Positions 8,435 to 19,199 of a stretch of DNA of 64,000 bases are shown in pieces (position 1 is the stretch's first letter; the number at the start of each line of letters is the position of its first letter). The stretch covers positions 124,001-188,000 of the forward strand of contig WEDG01000230.1 in NCBI GenBank assembly GCA_017591395.1, written 5' to 3'. The translations under genes and the position numbers were made by a program. The DNA is from Schistocephalus solidus. Taxonomy: Eukaryota; Platyhelminthes; Cestoda; Diphyllobothriidea; Diphyllobothriidae. The notes below the pieces were generated by a model. It did no database searches, was not told where the DNA came from, and saw only the letters and a program-made list of their open reading frames with translations.

Positions 8435-9413
8435 ATTGCCTGTGTCATGCAGTCGACCGAAATTCTGAAATGTGTTTTCTATTTAAACAAAGTACTTAAT
8501 TAGGATTGTCATTAATTACCATGCAGCTTAATTTCAAGATAGTTCAATCACTTCATGATGCCCGCTTTTGAACGAGCTCCATTCCGACTGCCCTTAAAAA
8601 CCATACCCTGTAGAAAATAGCTAATTAAGAAGTATGTTTTGTGTCAGTGATTTTTCGATGCTCTTATAAATTGAAATATATTTTATAGACAATACGGCCA
8701 AATATATTGTTTTTTTGTACTCGTTTAGTAGCCATTTACGCCTTCTTCAAATTCTGTACTTGAGGAAAGCATATACTTTGGTTTTCAAAAGTTTCTTATT
8801 ATGCAATTTTCTGAGACCGTGAAATGTTCATTCATAATACATTGTATCCGTCAATTTATTAATGATGCCTATAGAGTATACTAAATGATCCATTTCTATT
8901 GAGAAAATTTATCAAACCTGCGTTACCTTTTCCTCATAGTGTAGATAAACTTTTTGCTTTTCCGTAGCCATAAGGTATACAGCATACAGTTTCGAAACCT
9001 TCACTTTAAGTTTACCGGCCGGTAGGGTTAAAATTATTCTGCAATTTAGAAACGTTTTCGAAACCAAAAAAACCTTTCTTTTAATAAAACATTTGAATTG
9101 GGTGAAATTTTCTACCAAAAGCGTACAAGAAACAATATTTTTTCTGCATGTTTTCTGCAAAATACATTTTAATTTATAAGAGCATCGGATATCAATGAGA
9201 AAAACGCATGCAACTTAACGAGCCCTTTTTTTACAGAGTACATTTCTTCCAGGCGGTTCGAAATGAGCTCGTTCAAGAGGCAGCATTCTGATGTGATTGC
9301 AATATATTGGCACTAAGCTGCATGGTAATCCATATAGCAACCCTACTCAAGTAGTTTGTTCCCACAAACAACACATTTTAGCATTTCAGTTGGTATTTAA
9401 TGAGATAGGGAAT
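8435..9413. mobile_element. Foldback (MITE-like) element E, copy 1, with very long inverted repeats
   Basis: The left end (attgcctgtgtcatgc, then gaccgaaattc, gaaatgtgttttc, aattaggattgtcatta, ccatgcagcttaa) recurs in reverse complement at the right end, 9413-9290. Matching continues inward: ttgaacgagctc, gatgctcttataaatt, tattgtttttttgta and ttttggttttcaaaa-like blocks have inverted partners near 9240, 9180, 9130 and 9060. The arms are therefore roughly 400 bp with little unique centre. No transposase frame is visible. A transcript would form a long imperfect hairpin. The element abuts the PLE A inverted arm. Confidence 0.75.
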
Positions 9414-11429
9414 AAATCAGGAGTGGGCACGCTGGCTAGTGTAGTGGATGTTTCAGGCAGTGTCAGCGGTGGCGGCGGTGGCGGCGGTTATGAATGAAAC
9501 ACACTGGGGAACAGAGCGAATGACAGTTCATTGAACAGGCAGTCGGCCCTGCCGATAGAAAGACGAAGGCAAATTCTGGGAGGCAGTTGGGAAAAAGAGA
9601 CGCGATCCATGGAGCAGTTAAAGACTTTGCCCAAGGTTAGGCGTCAAGGTCGGGCAGGTAAAGGCGAGCTTCGCTGAAATGGTGGAGAGTAGGTTCAGCT
9701 TCAGTGAGCAGGCAGATGTCCAAACATAAGCCAGTCGAGATTGTTATTTTATGATGGTTTCCAAGGAAGAGCGAAGTGTGTTAGTGAGTTCGTTCACTGA
9801 CTGGAATATTAACAGGCTTGCATTTGTATTCACCCTAAACAGCTACTTTAGGCAATGAACTCTCCCCCTCTGCAGCTCTTCATCAATGCTTATTGGTGAA
9901 AACCTTCAGTATGTCCAGCGAAAGTTGTTCATTGTTACTTTGTAAATTACAACTGAAGAGATGTTAATAAGATGGTTGACTCGAAAAAATTTTGAATTAT
10001 CTACAGTCCGGAAAATTGCTGGACCTGCATTTCTTAAAGCTCACCCTTATTGACTATGCGAATTTCGGCGATCTTCAACCTTTGAATATTGAATGGCATT
10101 ACCTTAAAATTTTCATGTTAATATTCTCCGCTAATTATTCCTTTGAACGCATTCGCACGTGTTTTAAAATTTTTCCCGTGTTCTATACCCAGTTTTTATT
10201 TTGAGCTTTGTTTCAAAAATTATCACGCAAAAAAGTTTACGGGAACTTAACTATATGTTTACTTTATAATCGAGATGATACGAGTGTAAACTTAACGGTG
10301 GGAAATGTGTATCTGCAATTGCTCATTGAGTTGGGTGCCTCAAGAATTTAGCCGCATATTGAACCAAAAATCCAGTCATAAGTTGGATAAATTAGGATGG
10401 CTTCATGTCGATAAATAGCCAAAATTTGTTACCCCGAGGGAAAACCGGTAACCCTTGGCGCAATCAACTATGAACAAAGTGCGCGCGTTATGCACACCTA
10501 AATCGCTGTGATGCTATTTGCTTCAAAAATGGTAAGGTCATCTGCCCGCACCGGATTTACCCGTATATGAAATGCCTACCATCCTAGATACTGAAGGATT
10601 TTGCTTTACAAAACAGCTTACTAAACAGCTTACAAGTACGCAGAATAATTAGTAAATCAGTTAACCCTTAGGATATCATTTCATTGGCAAGGCCTGATCA
10701 TACTTCCCTTGTTTCCAAAAGTTTCTCTGACCATGATTGAAAAGATATTGCAAAAATTTTAACTTTATTAATAAGATAATATACCAAGAATTTTAACAAT
10801 CGGGCTCCGTTTTAAAGGCCCAGTTACTTCTGCAATGGAAGTTCATACACGGGGAAACGAAGCTCAAGGTGGTATTTAGGAAAAACTTACCTGAGGCCGC
10901 AGTAAAATGGTAGTAAATTTCGAAGACTTTTGTTGGTTGCTTTTTTTCGAGACTTTAAATAAAAACCAGGTTTCTAAGAAGGCTGTTATCTATTTCTAAT
11001 TTATGGCTGGAATATCTCTGCTTATGGCAGCCTATAACTGAGAAACAACGAACTCGGAAGAATGCGATAAAATCGTTGGACAAGACAGCTATTCCCCTGA
11101 TATTGCGGATTCTCACTTACCTCAGAGCAGATAACCTACGTTAGAGAAACGGGAGATTACTTTGGACGCACATGATTGAACATGCAGCTGCAGAAAACAG
11201 AAATGACTTTAGATCTGAAGTCAAAGCTCATTCAAGGACACTCGGTCGCACATTCAAGTTCATCGAAGCCCAAAGTACAGCCTATTTTTAAATTCCTTAG
11301 AAATCTAAAGGGATTCCGTTGGAACAAGCATTTTTCAATATCTCCGAAAGTTGCTTTGTATAGTTAGCATCAGATTCACCAGCTACTGCGAAATAACCAC
11401 TGAATATTCATTATTTGCCAACAAGCAGC
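9414..11429. other. Unassigned stretch
   Basis: No recognisable gene. There is a short GGC/GGT-rich run at about 9468-9490. The frames at 9992-10204 and 11176-11367 lack domains. Confidence 0.4.
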
Positions 11430-11700
11430 CAGTACATGTTTTCTAAAAAACCCAGTTCAATTTATAAGGGCGTCGGAACTCAATTGAAAAAAATGCATGC
11501 CAACAAAGTAGTCATTTTTTATCGAGCGCGGTTCGGCAGACAGTGCAAGGGTAGCACATGCACAAGTCAGCATCCAAGCCGTCTAAAACGTCAATGAATT
11601 AAGCTACTTGACAGTAACTATTACAACCCAACTTAAGTTATGTTGTTTAATCCTAAACGCATTTGCAAAATTCGTTTGAACTTTCATGAGGTCATCGAGA
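11430..11700. repeat. Right-end fragment of foldback element E
   Basis: Blocks catgttttct, caatttataagggcgtcgga, aaaaatgcatgcca, ttacaacccaacttaagt and tgttgtttaatccta match the right arm of element E (9142-9400) in order. The left arm is missing. It ends where the next satellite-family copy begins. Confidence 0.6.
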
Positions 11701-11990
11701 GAGCACAGGTAGTAGCTACACGTCCAACCACACGCATTTTACCGATTTTATGCCGCTGCATAACGCAGCCAGGAAGAGTTCGGCTCAGCAATGCGTCCCC
11801 TAGTGTTTCTCTGTGCTTTCTGGTATATGAACTCCAGGCTCACTGAAATCCATTTTAATGCCCTCGGAAATAAATGTACCAGCTTTGAGTTAATCAGTTG
11901 GACCAATCCGTTTTGAGCTCGGTGCGAAAGGTTATATGAATAACTGAGTTAAACTGAATCGGCCACTGCGGAATACCTGCTTTATATTCA
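11690..11990 (-). repeat. Diverged dispersed copy of the satellite repeat
   Basis: Block order gcacaggtagtagcta, ccgattttatgccgctg, gttcggctcagcaatg, ctttctggtatatgaactcc, then gccactgcggaatacc, as in the monomer. The hammerhead core is broken: CTGA runs directly into GCCGA with three bases missing. Confidence 0.65.
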
Positions 11991-12149
11991 GTGTGTTGAT
12001 ATAACTAAAACTTAAGTAGTTATATACTACTTACTTTCTGTTGGTAGCTTGGAGAAAATAACGCTATTTTTCCGCAGCAGCTAAGGAATTTCAGCTCAAA
12101 GGTTCTTATAGATTTACAGAGCGAGCGCAAAAACGTTTTCTTAAAGGAT

Positions 12150-12340
12150 TCAAGTTAGTACATTAGTTTCCGAGGCCATTCTCACGGGTGACATTAAAAC
12201 TGGATTATCTACTAAAAGGCGCACGAGTAACGTTCGAGAGCCATTATCGGGTAGAATCCCTTCAGGGTGCGTCATGAAGTGACATAAGATCGGTGAAATG
12301 CCCATGCCTGTGCTTTTAGCTGGTACTTGTGGCGTCATTA
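12150..12340 (+). repeat. Diverged dispersed copy of the satellite repeat, opposite orientation
   Basis: The plus strand retains gatcggtgaaatgcccatg and tgtgcttttagctggtact, the GAAA and cleavage-side half of the ribozyme segment. The core half is unrecognisable (TTATCGG in place of CTGATGA). Confidence 0.5.
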
Positions 12341-12419
12341 TTGTACAAAATTCATTATTTAAGACCGAAATTTTTGTTGGAGGCGACAAGTGCGTAAGTC
12401 AAGAGTTTCTCGAAGTCGA

Positions 12420-13775
12420 TTAAAAAGTGTAATGACCTCCACCCTCCATATTCAGCTCTAAAACGTTTGGGCTGGGTTTTGATCTGCAGGACACGGTCTC
12501 ATAGAATACCTATTTTCACGTGTCTTTGAAACGATGTTGATATATTTACCCTAGGATTTCTTCCAAGTTTCTAAACTTCCAGAAAACCATATTGATTCAC
12601 GAGGACTGTGTTTTATTACAAGTGGACTTTACTGAAAAGATTAAATGAGGCATATCGATCTGGAAATTGTATCTCAGTTGAGTATTTATGACTTTATTTA
12701 TGCCAATAAACTACAGTGGGCTTGGCTTTATTGTCCGTCTTGGGCAGAAATTAACAAATGCAGGACTTAAGTTTTACAACAAACGCAGAGTCACGCTATG
12801 CCTATCAAAGTGGTCCTTTATCTCTACAGGCCCTTTACCATGGTCGTTGGGAGCGAACCGAAATCACACTCACATGCTAGCCCTAAGTCATAAACATTTT
12901 GGTTTAGTTGTCATGTGCCTTGTTATAAAGAATAAACAAGCTGAAAAGTACTTTTCAGCATGCGTCAAATTGGATTGTGAGGTTGGTCTACGATACAACA
13001 GCATATGTGTCAACTAAAAGCTTCAGAAGTGGCCTAGCTCGTAGAGCTGTACTGAGTCACTAGGGTGATGCGTTAAGTTGGCTTGCAAAAACCGAAAAAT
13101 AATGAAAAGACATTATTTTAGGTGTTACCTTGCGGTTTTATTTCCACGCCCGCACTGCCTATGCATTAAAATATCTTTAACACCAGTGCAAACCGCCTGA
13201 CACATAATTTGGGGCATCCGAGCTTTCGTCTTCTTGGCCACAGCGAATTGTGCTGGTCATAAAGGGGAGACAGACCTATTGGAATTAGCGGTTCCACATT
13301 CATCGTCGATGGCGCATTAATGGCTTGCTCACCCGAGTCTGAGTTTTTACTTGCCACAATTTTAGTACTGTAGTTGGTAACTGGCATGATAATTACTCGA
13401 CCATTTGGCCTTCCGTGATCTCACGGGAGGTAGTGTTAGTCGGCGCCCCCTCGCTAAGGGTACTTATAGTGCGCAGGCAAAATCGTAGCATTGCATAGGA
13501 AGTGGGGGCAGCGGGAGATAATTGCGCCTTTTAGTATACTGCGGACCGGGAACCCCTGGCTCGACGGTGTCCTGGACGCCGCTTTTTCTCTTTTGTCGCT
13601 AATGGCTTACCTCGTCACGCCTTGACGCGCCAGTGATCATTGGACATCCTCCCACAAATCGACTTCTTGCATTGAACTGTGGCCTAAGCGCTTGTTTTGC
13701 TTTGACTGTCCGACGCAACACCCATGAAGTTTATAAATGCACTCTGAAATATTATACTTTATAAGTCATCTGTAA
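12420..13775. other. Unassigned stretch
   Basis: The plus-strand frame 12688-13017 is 109 codons long but has no recognisable domain, and I do not call it a gene. Nothing else stands out. Confidence 0.35.
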
Positions 13776-13779
13776 CTCA

Positions 13780-13930
13780 GAAGAAGAATATGGAGCATTT
13801 ACTGCGAGACGTGTATTGTTTGTCTGAGGTTTCGGGGTAGTTTTTTCGTCTACGCATCTTCAGAAACTGGAGAGTCATGCTCGCAGCTGTCATTATAAGT
13901 ACCCCTTTGCATTGGGCAGATGAACAGGTT
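13780..13930 (-). repeat. PLE family B 3' end, minus-facing fragment
   Basis: The minus strand (tgcccaatgcaaaggg, gacagctgcgagcatgac, ctgaagatgcgtagacga, then gcagtaaatgc and ttcttcttctg) matches the 3' region of the PLE B copy at 60000-60140 and the tail of the plus-facing copy at 14700-14850. It is joined head-on to the plus-facing B fragment at about 13930. Confidence 0.7.
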
Positions 13931-14837
13931 ACAAAGGCTCTGTTACAACGGCAACCACTAGCTGCAACATAAACGAAGCTGTTAACGCAAACTCGACCAA
14001 CGGGCAGAAACTCACTACAGCACGCCAGCCGGCAAACAGGACGATAGAAAGCTTCTCCGTGAACCTTTCGCGGCCAAAGGCTATCCAAGAACGTTCATTG
14101 AACGGATCGAATGCCACAAAAAAGCGTAACGAAAAGAATTATCAGTTAATGGCAGAGTACTCCATATATGAAAGGTTTATCTGAAACTGCGACTAGATCC
14201 CTCACTCCTCTCGGAACTGGAGTTACCCAAAGGCCTACCTTAAGAATCTGACAGCAACTGATGCGGCTAAAAGACCCCTTCCATAAGTAGGAGAGGTCAG
14301 CTGTTGCCTACCCACTTCATTAATCTGCGGGATGTGTAACTATGTTGGAGAAACCTGCCGGCAGTTACCAACACGAATGAACGAGCATCAGTTGGTCGTT
14401 AGGAAGGTTGGATCCAAGGTCCGAGGTAGCAACCCATGCTGCGCCGATGCGGCACGTCTTTAACTTTGACGTTGCTGAAATAGTGGACCGAGGGGATGAG
14501 CACACACCAATGCAGATAAAGAAAGCCTTGATGTCTGCGAGTCAATCGTTAAATTAATTTACCTGCCCCCTATCCGATTGTACAAACCTTCCTGTCAGGA
14601 GACAGTCAGGCCGTGTAACAACCAAAGAGGGCGCGGGTGAAACAGGCCATATTGAGATGCAAGCCGACGCGGTCAGCGGTGATGGTGGCAGCGACGACAC
14701 AAGTGGGACGCAGAGCACAGCCAGTCTAAGAGCGGCGTAACACGAGAGCTGCGAGCATGAATATCCAGTATCGTAAGTTTGGAAGCGAAACGCCTAACCA
14801 AAACGTCAGGCAAACAGTAAACCTCTTCGCGTAAATG
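13925..14837 (+). pseudogene. PLE family B fragment: post-RT region and GIY-YIG endonuclease, decayed
   Basis: The plus strand matches the minus strand of the copy at 60468-61000 (gttacaa.ggcaaccac.agctgcaac, ctcactacagcacgccagcc, gcttctccg.gaac, cgttcattgaacgg). Translation near 14333-14420 gives CNYVGET, RQLPTRMNEHQLVVRK, the GIY-YIG core with Arg and Glu-His, flanked by stops and frameshifts. Downstream, tgatggtggcag.gacgacacaagtg also matches the other copy. It ends directly in a (CTT)n tract. No functional product is possible. Confidence 0.75.
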
Positions 14838-14979
14838 CTTCTTCTTCTTCTTCTTCTTCTTCTTCTTCTTCTTCTTCTTCTTCTTCTTCTTCTTCTTCTT
14901 CTTCTTCTTCTTCTTCTTCTTCTTCTTCTTCTTCTTCTTCTCTTCTTCTTCTTCTTCTTCTTCTTCTTCTCTTCTTCTT

Positions 14980-15010
<31 letters not shown>

Positions 15011-15033
15011 TTCTTCTTCTTCTTCTTCTTCTT
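14838..15033. repeat. (CTT)n microsatellite at PLE B 3' end
   Basis: About 196 bp of CTT with a few one-base slips. It follows directly on the PLE B 3' end; two other PLE B ends (13781 and 60000) carry short CTT runs at the same place. Poly-Leu, poly-Lys and Arg-rich frames here are artefacts. Confidence 0.95.
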
Positions 15034-15204
15034 ATCGTCGCACCTGCGAATCGCATTTTTCTACTATTAGTCATCTAAAATTTGCTCAAAATTGTTATTT
15101 GCAGTGGCAAGAACGGAAATATTTCTTATCATTTAGCACTAAAACCACCTGTTTTTAGCATTAGAAATTTTAAATGGAAAATTGGAATTTACACTCACGG
15201 CACC

Positions 15205-15300
15205 TGTGGAGCCCTCATAGGTCAATTGGCTAGAGCGTTGGCTGTAATAAAGCCTTTCCCTTTATGTTCTGGGTTTAAATCCCACTAAGACCGCCGAGTT
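15205..15300 (+). mobile_element. tRNA-derived SINE head
   Basis: Box A-like TAGGTCAATTGG (15218-15229) is followed 42 bp later by box B-like GGTTTAAATCC (15272-15282), with a tRNA-like spacing and the AGAGCGTTGGC segment between. Box B differs from GGTTCGAATCC at two positions. No complete cloverleaf is supported, so this is a tRNA-derived SINE or tRNA pseudogene, not a tRNA gene. No hammerhead is seen after it. Confidence 0.65.
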
Positions 15301-15309
15301 TGTCATAAC

Positions 15310-15930
15310 TGAGTCAAATGCATTGTAAATTATCATCCGTTTTGTTTGGAAAAAGTACGTATGATAAATATGCTACCGTTCCGGGCAAAATAACCATCAG
15401 ATTAACCATCCAAAAAGAGTAGCACTGTTTGACGTTCCATTGTAAGAGTAAATTCATGTTAGTTCTAGATTATTTAATTATGTTTGAAAAATGGAAAATG
15501 ATCAAATCGAAACACTTAATTTTCATATTATGCAGCATTCTCGCTGTATTGAGAAATAAAACCTAGACAACCGGGAATATTATCATAAAAATCAATCTTA
15601 GCAGGCATTAGCGGACGCGGAATACTCAAATTCACCCTTCCCTGCATTGGCAGTTATTATTAGAAGTGGAAGGTGGTTTCTTGAAAACGGCCAGGTTTAC
15701 CTGACAGTCCCATTCACATACACAGTCCCTGCAAATGGACACCAGTTGGTTATTTAAAGTAACAACCTTGTGACGCGAAGAAAAAAACTACTGACTATTT
15801 TGGCTACGTTTTAGGCTGAACTAAGGGAAGGTTGTTTACTACCGCCTTTCAAAACAATGAAGCAACCCTCTGTCTCCTTTTGTGGTTTATGGGGTGAAGA
15901 AAACTCTCAAACAGAGGTGAAATTAGCCAA
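15310..15930. other. Unassigned stretch
   Basis: AT-rich; probably the body of the SINE and flanking DNA, but I cannot place its end. No gene seen. Confidence 0.35.
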
Positions 15931-15937
15931 TCAAGGT

Positions 15938-16130
15938 TTATCGAAGAACGGAAAACGGAGGATTACGTGAAGCATTAGACTTCCGGCCCAGAGCCTTCCA
16001 CTTATTGCCGATACAAGCGAAAATCTCAGTCCCAGGAAGTAATTGAGAAGAAGTAGATGCGATCGCTGAGAAAAGAGCTTTATTCGCCTGACGTTTTGGA
16101 TTCCAACGTGGACCCATCATCCGAGCCAGT
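15938..16130 (-). repeat. Dispersed repeat D, copy 1
   Basis: The minus strand reads gatgatgggtccacgttgg, aatccaaaacgtcaggcgaa, cagcgatcgcatct, cttcttctcaattactt. The same order appears on the plus strand at 41954-42060, so the two form a dispersed family. Its start coincides with the hammerhead-like motif described separately. The minus frame over it (60 codons) has no domain. Confidence 0.7.
16085..16123 (-). ncRNA. Hammerhead-like core, repeat D copy 1 (degenerate)
   Basis: Minus strand: CGGATGA where CTGATGA is expected (16123-16117), GGGTC opposite GGAATCC as stem II, AAAAC for GAAAC, then GTC and AGGCG. Both invariant elements carry one substitution. Read together with the second copy, the family consensus is CTGATGA, GGGTTC/GGAATCC, GAAAC, GTC, a compact hammerhead with helix III reduced to ACGT. 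Confidence 0.45.
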
Positions 16131-16479
16131 ACTGTCTCCTTTCATTTATTTCAGATAATTCAGAATGTATCAGTGGTTGCGCCTACTTCGGTGTGACCCT
16201 TTGCAGCACATTTTAAAAACCGAGTTTTGAACACGGAATGCCAGTTAAACTTCTTAAGCAGTCTAAGACAGATCACACTGTTGGTAACATTAAGCCTGCC
16301 AATTCAACTTTCAACGAAATTTGATATCTGCTCTTCAGAGTTTCTGTCGAAACTCCCTCCGTGAACGCCTTTATTAGGCATAACAAAGAAAATTAAATGG
16401 AAGGGGTGTTTTTCTCTGTAATGGCGATAAGCACAAACGCTATTGCGCTCAAAACGTTGCCTGTTATCGGCAGGAACGT

Positions 16480-17060
16480 AATATGCGACACAACTCAAGG
16501 AACAAAGGATAGGTGAGCGTGTAATACGCGACCGTACTACATGCCAACGTAAACCTAACTCTATCCATTGCGCTCGTTAGGGTTAGCATTCGCTGCCGGG
16601 TTAGAACGGTCACAAAATAGTTCGTTGGCGGTAGGAGGACCTAAGTATCGGGTCAAATGGCAACTTTACAAGTGGCGGCTATTAGGATGTCACGGTAGTT
16701 TCAAAAAGCATCCCTTTTACTTTGAGAACGAAAGATTGCGCAGAAAAGCATAATTCTTACGCTCGTCAAGGGTCCAAATAAAAGTGGGTCAGATCGGCTA
16801 GAGATGATATCGCGCATTTTGGTCGGTGTGAGGTAAGGCCACCGGATCTCGCAATCCGCACACTTTTTGGGGCAACAAATTATTGTATGCCACTAGTAAC
16901 CTGGCAAAGAATGCTAACCCTACCGAAAACAATGGATAGGGTTAGGATTAGGTCAGCACTCTCCTTTTCTTCATTTAGCCCCACCCATATAAATCCTAGT
17001 ATCACCCATCCCGTATTACTCGCTGACCTATCCTTTGTTCTATGAGTTAGATCGCTTACC
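16480..17060 (+). repeat. Long dispersed repeat F, copy 1
   Basis: About 570 bp matching 25290-25830 in the same orientation: acgcgaccgt, aacctaactct, gttagcattcg, gtcaaatggcaact, gcggctattaggat, then aatgctaaccctac and acctatcctttgttct. Divergence is high (many substitutions and small indels). No coding frame is conserved between the two, so I treat it as an old non-coding repeat. Confidence 0.65.
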
Positions 17061-17439
17061 ACGTTCTTGCCCTGTTATCCCAAAAGTTTAAATGTGAAAT
17101 AAGTGGATTCAGTGAAGTTTGAAGAGGTGCAACCATTGAAATAAAACGGGAGAATTTCAGAATGTTTTGCTTTTTTTAATGTCGATAGTTTTCCGAACTT
17201 TGGATGCCACTGGAGCATGTTGAACTAGCATGTCACTGGAGCATGTTGAATCATAAAAATTTTCAGTGCGAAAGGAAAAAAGATTTTCATTTCCAGTGAG
17301 CATAATACTGCAGTTAGACAGAGTAGGGGACCCGTGCAAGGAACGCGTCCGAACAAACGCTTTCCACAATCCCTTCCAAGTCAAAAGCTCCGCTAACCAA
17401 TCGCTGCAACCGTTTAACCGATTTTAAAGGCGAATCCGC

Positions 17440-17850
17440 CCCTTGTTCGTGTAGGCGTGTAGAGGCCGATTTTTTTGTTTGACCACAATACAACGCATTG
17501 CAACTGCTACATGCAATCTTGTTAAAACATAAATCGTTTACAAGATCTCATGTAGCATTTACAAAGTGGTGTATTGGGGCCAAACAGGAAAATCGGCCTC
17601 TACAAGTTTACACGAACCCTACTTGGCCTTAAAGTGATGAGACCACTTGTCTTAAATTGCAATGCGTACACTAGAAATTGGGCCCAAATTTTCATGAAAG
17701 AAAACTTGCATTGTTGGTTTCTGCCCATCAAACGAATTCCGGGAATTCTTGAAGGCGATTTACCCTGATGATTCCTGTATTAATTGACACATCGGATTGC
17801 ATGCCGTATACAACAATCTCAAAGAAAAGTGGAAAAATTGGTAGCCAATC
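17440..17850. pseudogene. PLE family A fragments in inverted head-to-head pair
   Basis: Minus strand of 17530-17445 translates to KIACSSCNALYCGQT and STRLHE; plus strand from about 17560 gives VYWGQTGKSAST, LHEP and, after frame breaks, PDDSCIN, HIGLHAVYNN. Both match the GIY-YIG region of the copy at 7780-8360. The two pieces face away from a junction near 17535-17550, the same kind of inverted join as at 8331-8357. Frameshifts and stops exclude function. Confidence 0.75.
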
Positions 17851-18050
17851 CGGATGAGATGTCCATCCACAATGACCACCCAGAAATATCAATTTTTCCG
17901 GCACGCTTCAAATTTTTACTGTTTTTGCACACTTACCACAAATTTGACAACGATCTAGGGAATCATCGTCGAAAATTTGCTTAATGAAGTTTGTTACTTC
18001 GAAATATATGCATATATATGTAGCATGATATTACCAACAAAGACAAGAGA

Positions 18051-18095
18051 GACTGGAATGGCCATTTCTGGCTTATTAGCCGTCATCAGCCAGTC
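18051..18095 (-). ncRNA. Type I hammerhead ribozyme in SINE
   Basis: Minus strand 5' to 3': stem I GACTGG (18095-18090), canonical CTGATGA (18089-18083), C, stem II GGCT-AATA-AGCC (18081-18070), A, GAAA (18068-18065), palindrome TGGCCA (18064-18059), TT, then stem I CCAGTC (18056-18051). Stem I has six perfect pairs and stem II four. A15.1 plus the palindrome plus U16.1 give self-complementary ATGGCCAT, suggesting dimer formation. The predicted cut follows AUU, within the NUH rule. Weak point: the pair closing the core at 10.1/11.1 is C-A rather than G-C. Activity is not tested. Confidence 0.82.
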
Positions 18096-18123
18096 ATACT
18101 TAATCCCTGGTGCGGATTACCTG

Positions 18124-18134
18124 AGATTCGAACC
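18124..18134 (-). promoter_or_regulatory. RNA polymerase III box B
   Basis: The minus strand reads GGTTCGAATCT, one base from the consensus GGTTCGAATCC. It lies 28 nt upstream of the ribozyme. Confidence 0.75.
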
Positions 18135-18166
18135 TGCGGCCTTCGGTCATCGAATGTTACACTGTA

Positions 18167-18178
18167 CCATTGAGCTAA
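18167..18178 (-). promoter_or_regulatory. RNA polymerase III box A
   Basis: The minus strand reads TTAGCTCAATGG, matching the tRNA box A consensus TRGCNNARYNGG except for the first purine-preceding position. It precedes box B by 32 nt. Confidence 0.7.
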
Positions 18179-18419
18179 GCGCCCCTTTTTTTGTCAGTTG
18201 TGATCGGGAATATGAAGTATGCTAGTATGGTGTTTAAAAATCTCGTTACAGAACATACATGTTCAGCTGTGCCATGCAGCTCACCTTAGAGCCCTCGTAA
18301 ACAGTATCCTAGCGACTTTTGGTTAAGATTAGAACACGTAATTAGGCACCCTCTAGATGCAAATGAAAGACCACATACTATAGGCGGGAAGCGATGCTTA
18401 AACGCCTCTATAGCCGGTT

Positions 18420-18840
18420 TCAACAGTGCAGATATAAAATTACAATTTCCAGAAATTTATTTCAGTAAATAATTATTTTTCGAAGCCATTGAATAACTCA
18501 CCAATAAAACTCCAATTTTAATGTGCAAAGCCAACTCGGAGAGTTGACCGACCTGCTAATCGCAAAAGCATTTGCATTTTATCATACCAGACGGAATTAT
18601 TAGCTGATGGGCAGGGCTGTTTCGTCATTATTCCATCCTTACGATGATGAAAGCAACGACTGAAGCATTAAAAAATTCGCAGAAAAACGCATCCTCCTCA
18701 CGATGATAGGGCGGTGTGCGGCAACGCCCATCTGACTTCAAAAATTGAGGTAAGCTACACTGCCCTAGACGTGGAGGGGTTGGTAAAATGGTAGGCAACC
18801 ACACAATTTAGCCTCTGGTGTTCTGGACTGAGTTTGTTGT
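18420..18840. repeat. Dispersed repeat, partial matches elsewhere
   Basis: The 18420-18640 part resembles 20620-20780 (ttcgaagccattgaata / ttaaaagccatagtata; gacctgctaatcgcaaaagc / cagacttgctaaacgcaaac). The 18672-18840 part resembles 24671-24800 (aaaaattcgcagaaaaacgc, cacgatgatag, cctctggtgttctgg). These are old repeats with no coding content visible. Confidence 0.45.
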
Positions 18841-19199
18841 ACTATGATAAGATAAATGGTTCATTAGAACAACCGGGTCCTAATCGTGTGGATATTTCGA
18901 TCAACCCTATTTTGCTTCTAGTTTCCTTCGTAGACTGTATCGACTACCAATTAACAAGTAAGATGACTGCCAAGAACACACGACTGCGGCGATCACATTG
19001 GCAAATTTATTACGTGAGGTACCTACAATCTAATTCAGACGCGGGAACCTGGGTTAATACCCGGATTTTTTAATCTAATCTAGATAAATGTTTTAACTGA
19101 CAACCACTTCTAAGCATAGAGGTTGATGGATAGGGGCAAACAATTTAAAAAATATCGTAGGCTGCCTTATACGGCCGTCTAAGCAGGACACGGGAGGAG

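Larger units (their letters stand above)
18000..18190 (-). mobile_element. tRNA-derived SINE carrying a hammerhead ribozyme
   Basis: On the minus strand the element begins with a tRNA-like head (18185-18108), followed by a hammerhead (18095-18051) and an AT-rich tail reaching about 18000. The head contains Pol III box A and box B and ends in CCA, though acceptor-stem pairing is poor. The layout of Pol III promoter then hammerhead is that described for the Sm-alpha repeats of schistosomes; homology to them is not shown here. A decayed relative of the ribozyme part may lie at 34575-34605. Confidence 0.75.

Noticed and set aside
12688..13017. 109-codon plus frame
   Set aside because: No domain, no supporting context; expected by chance in a window of this size.
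14673..15158. Long Lys/Arg/Glu and poly-Leu frames
   Set aside because: Artefact of the (CTT)n tract.
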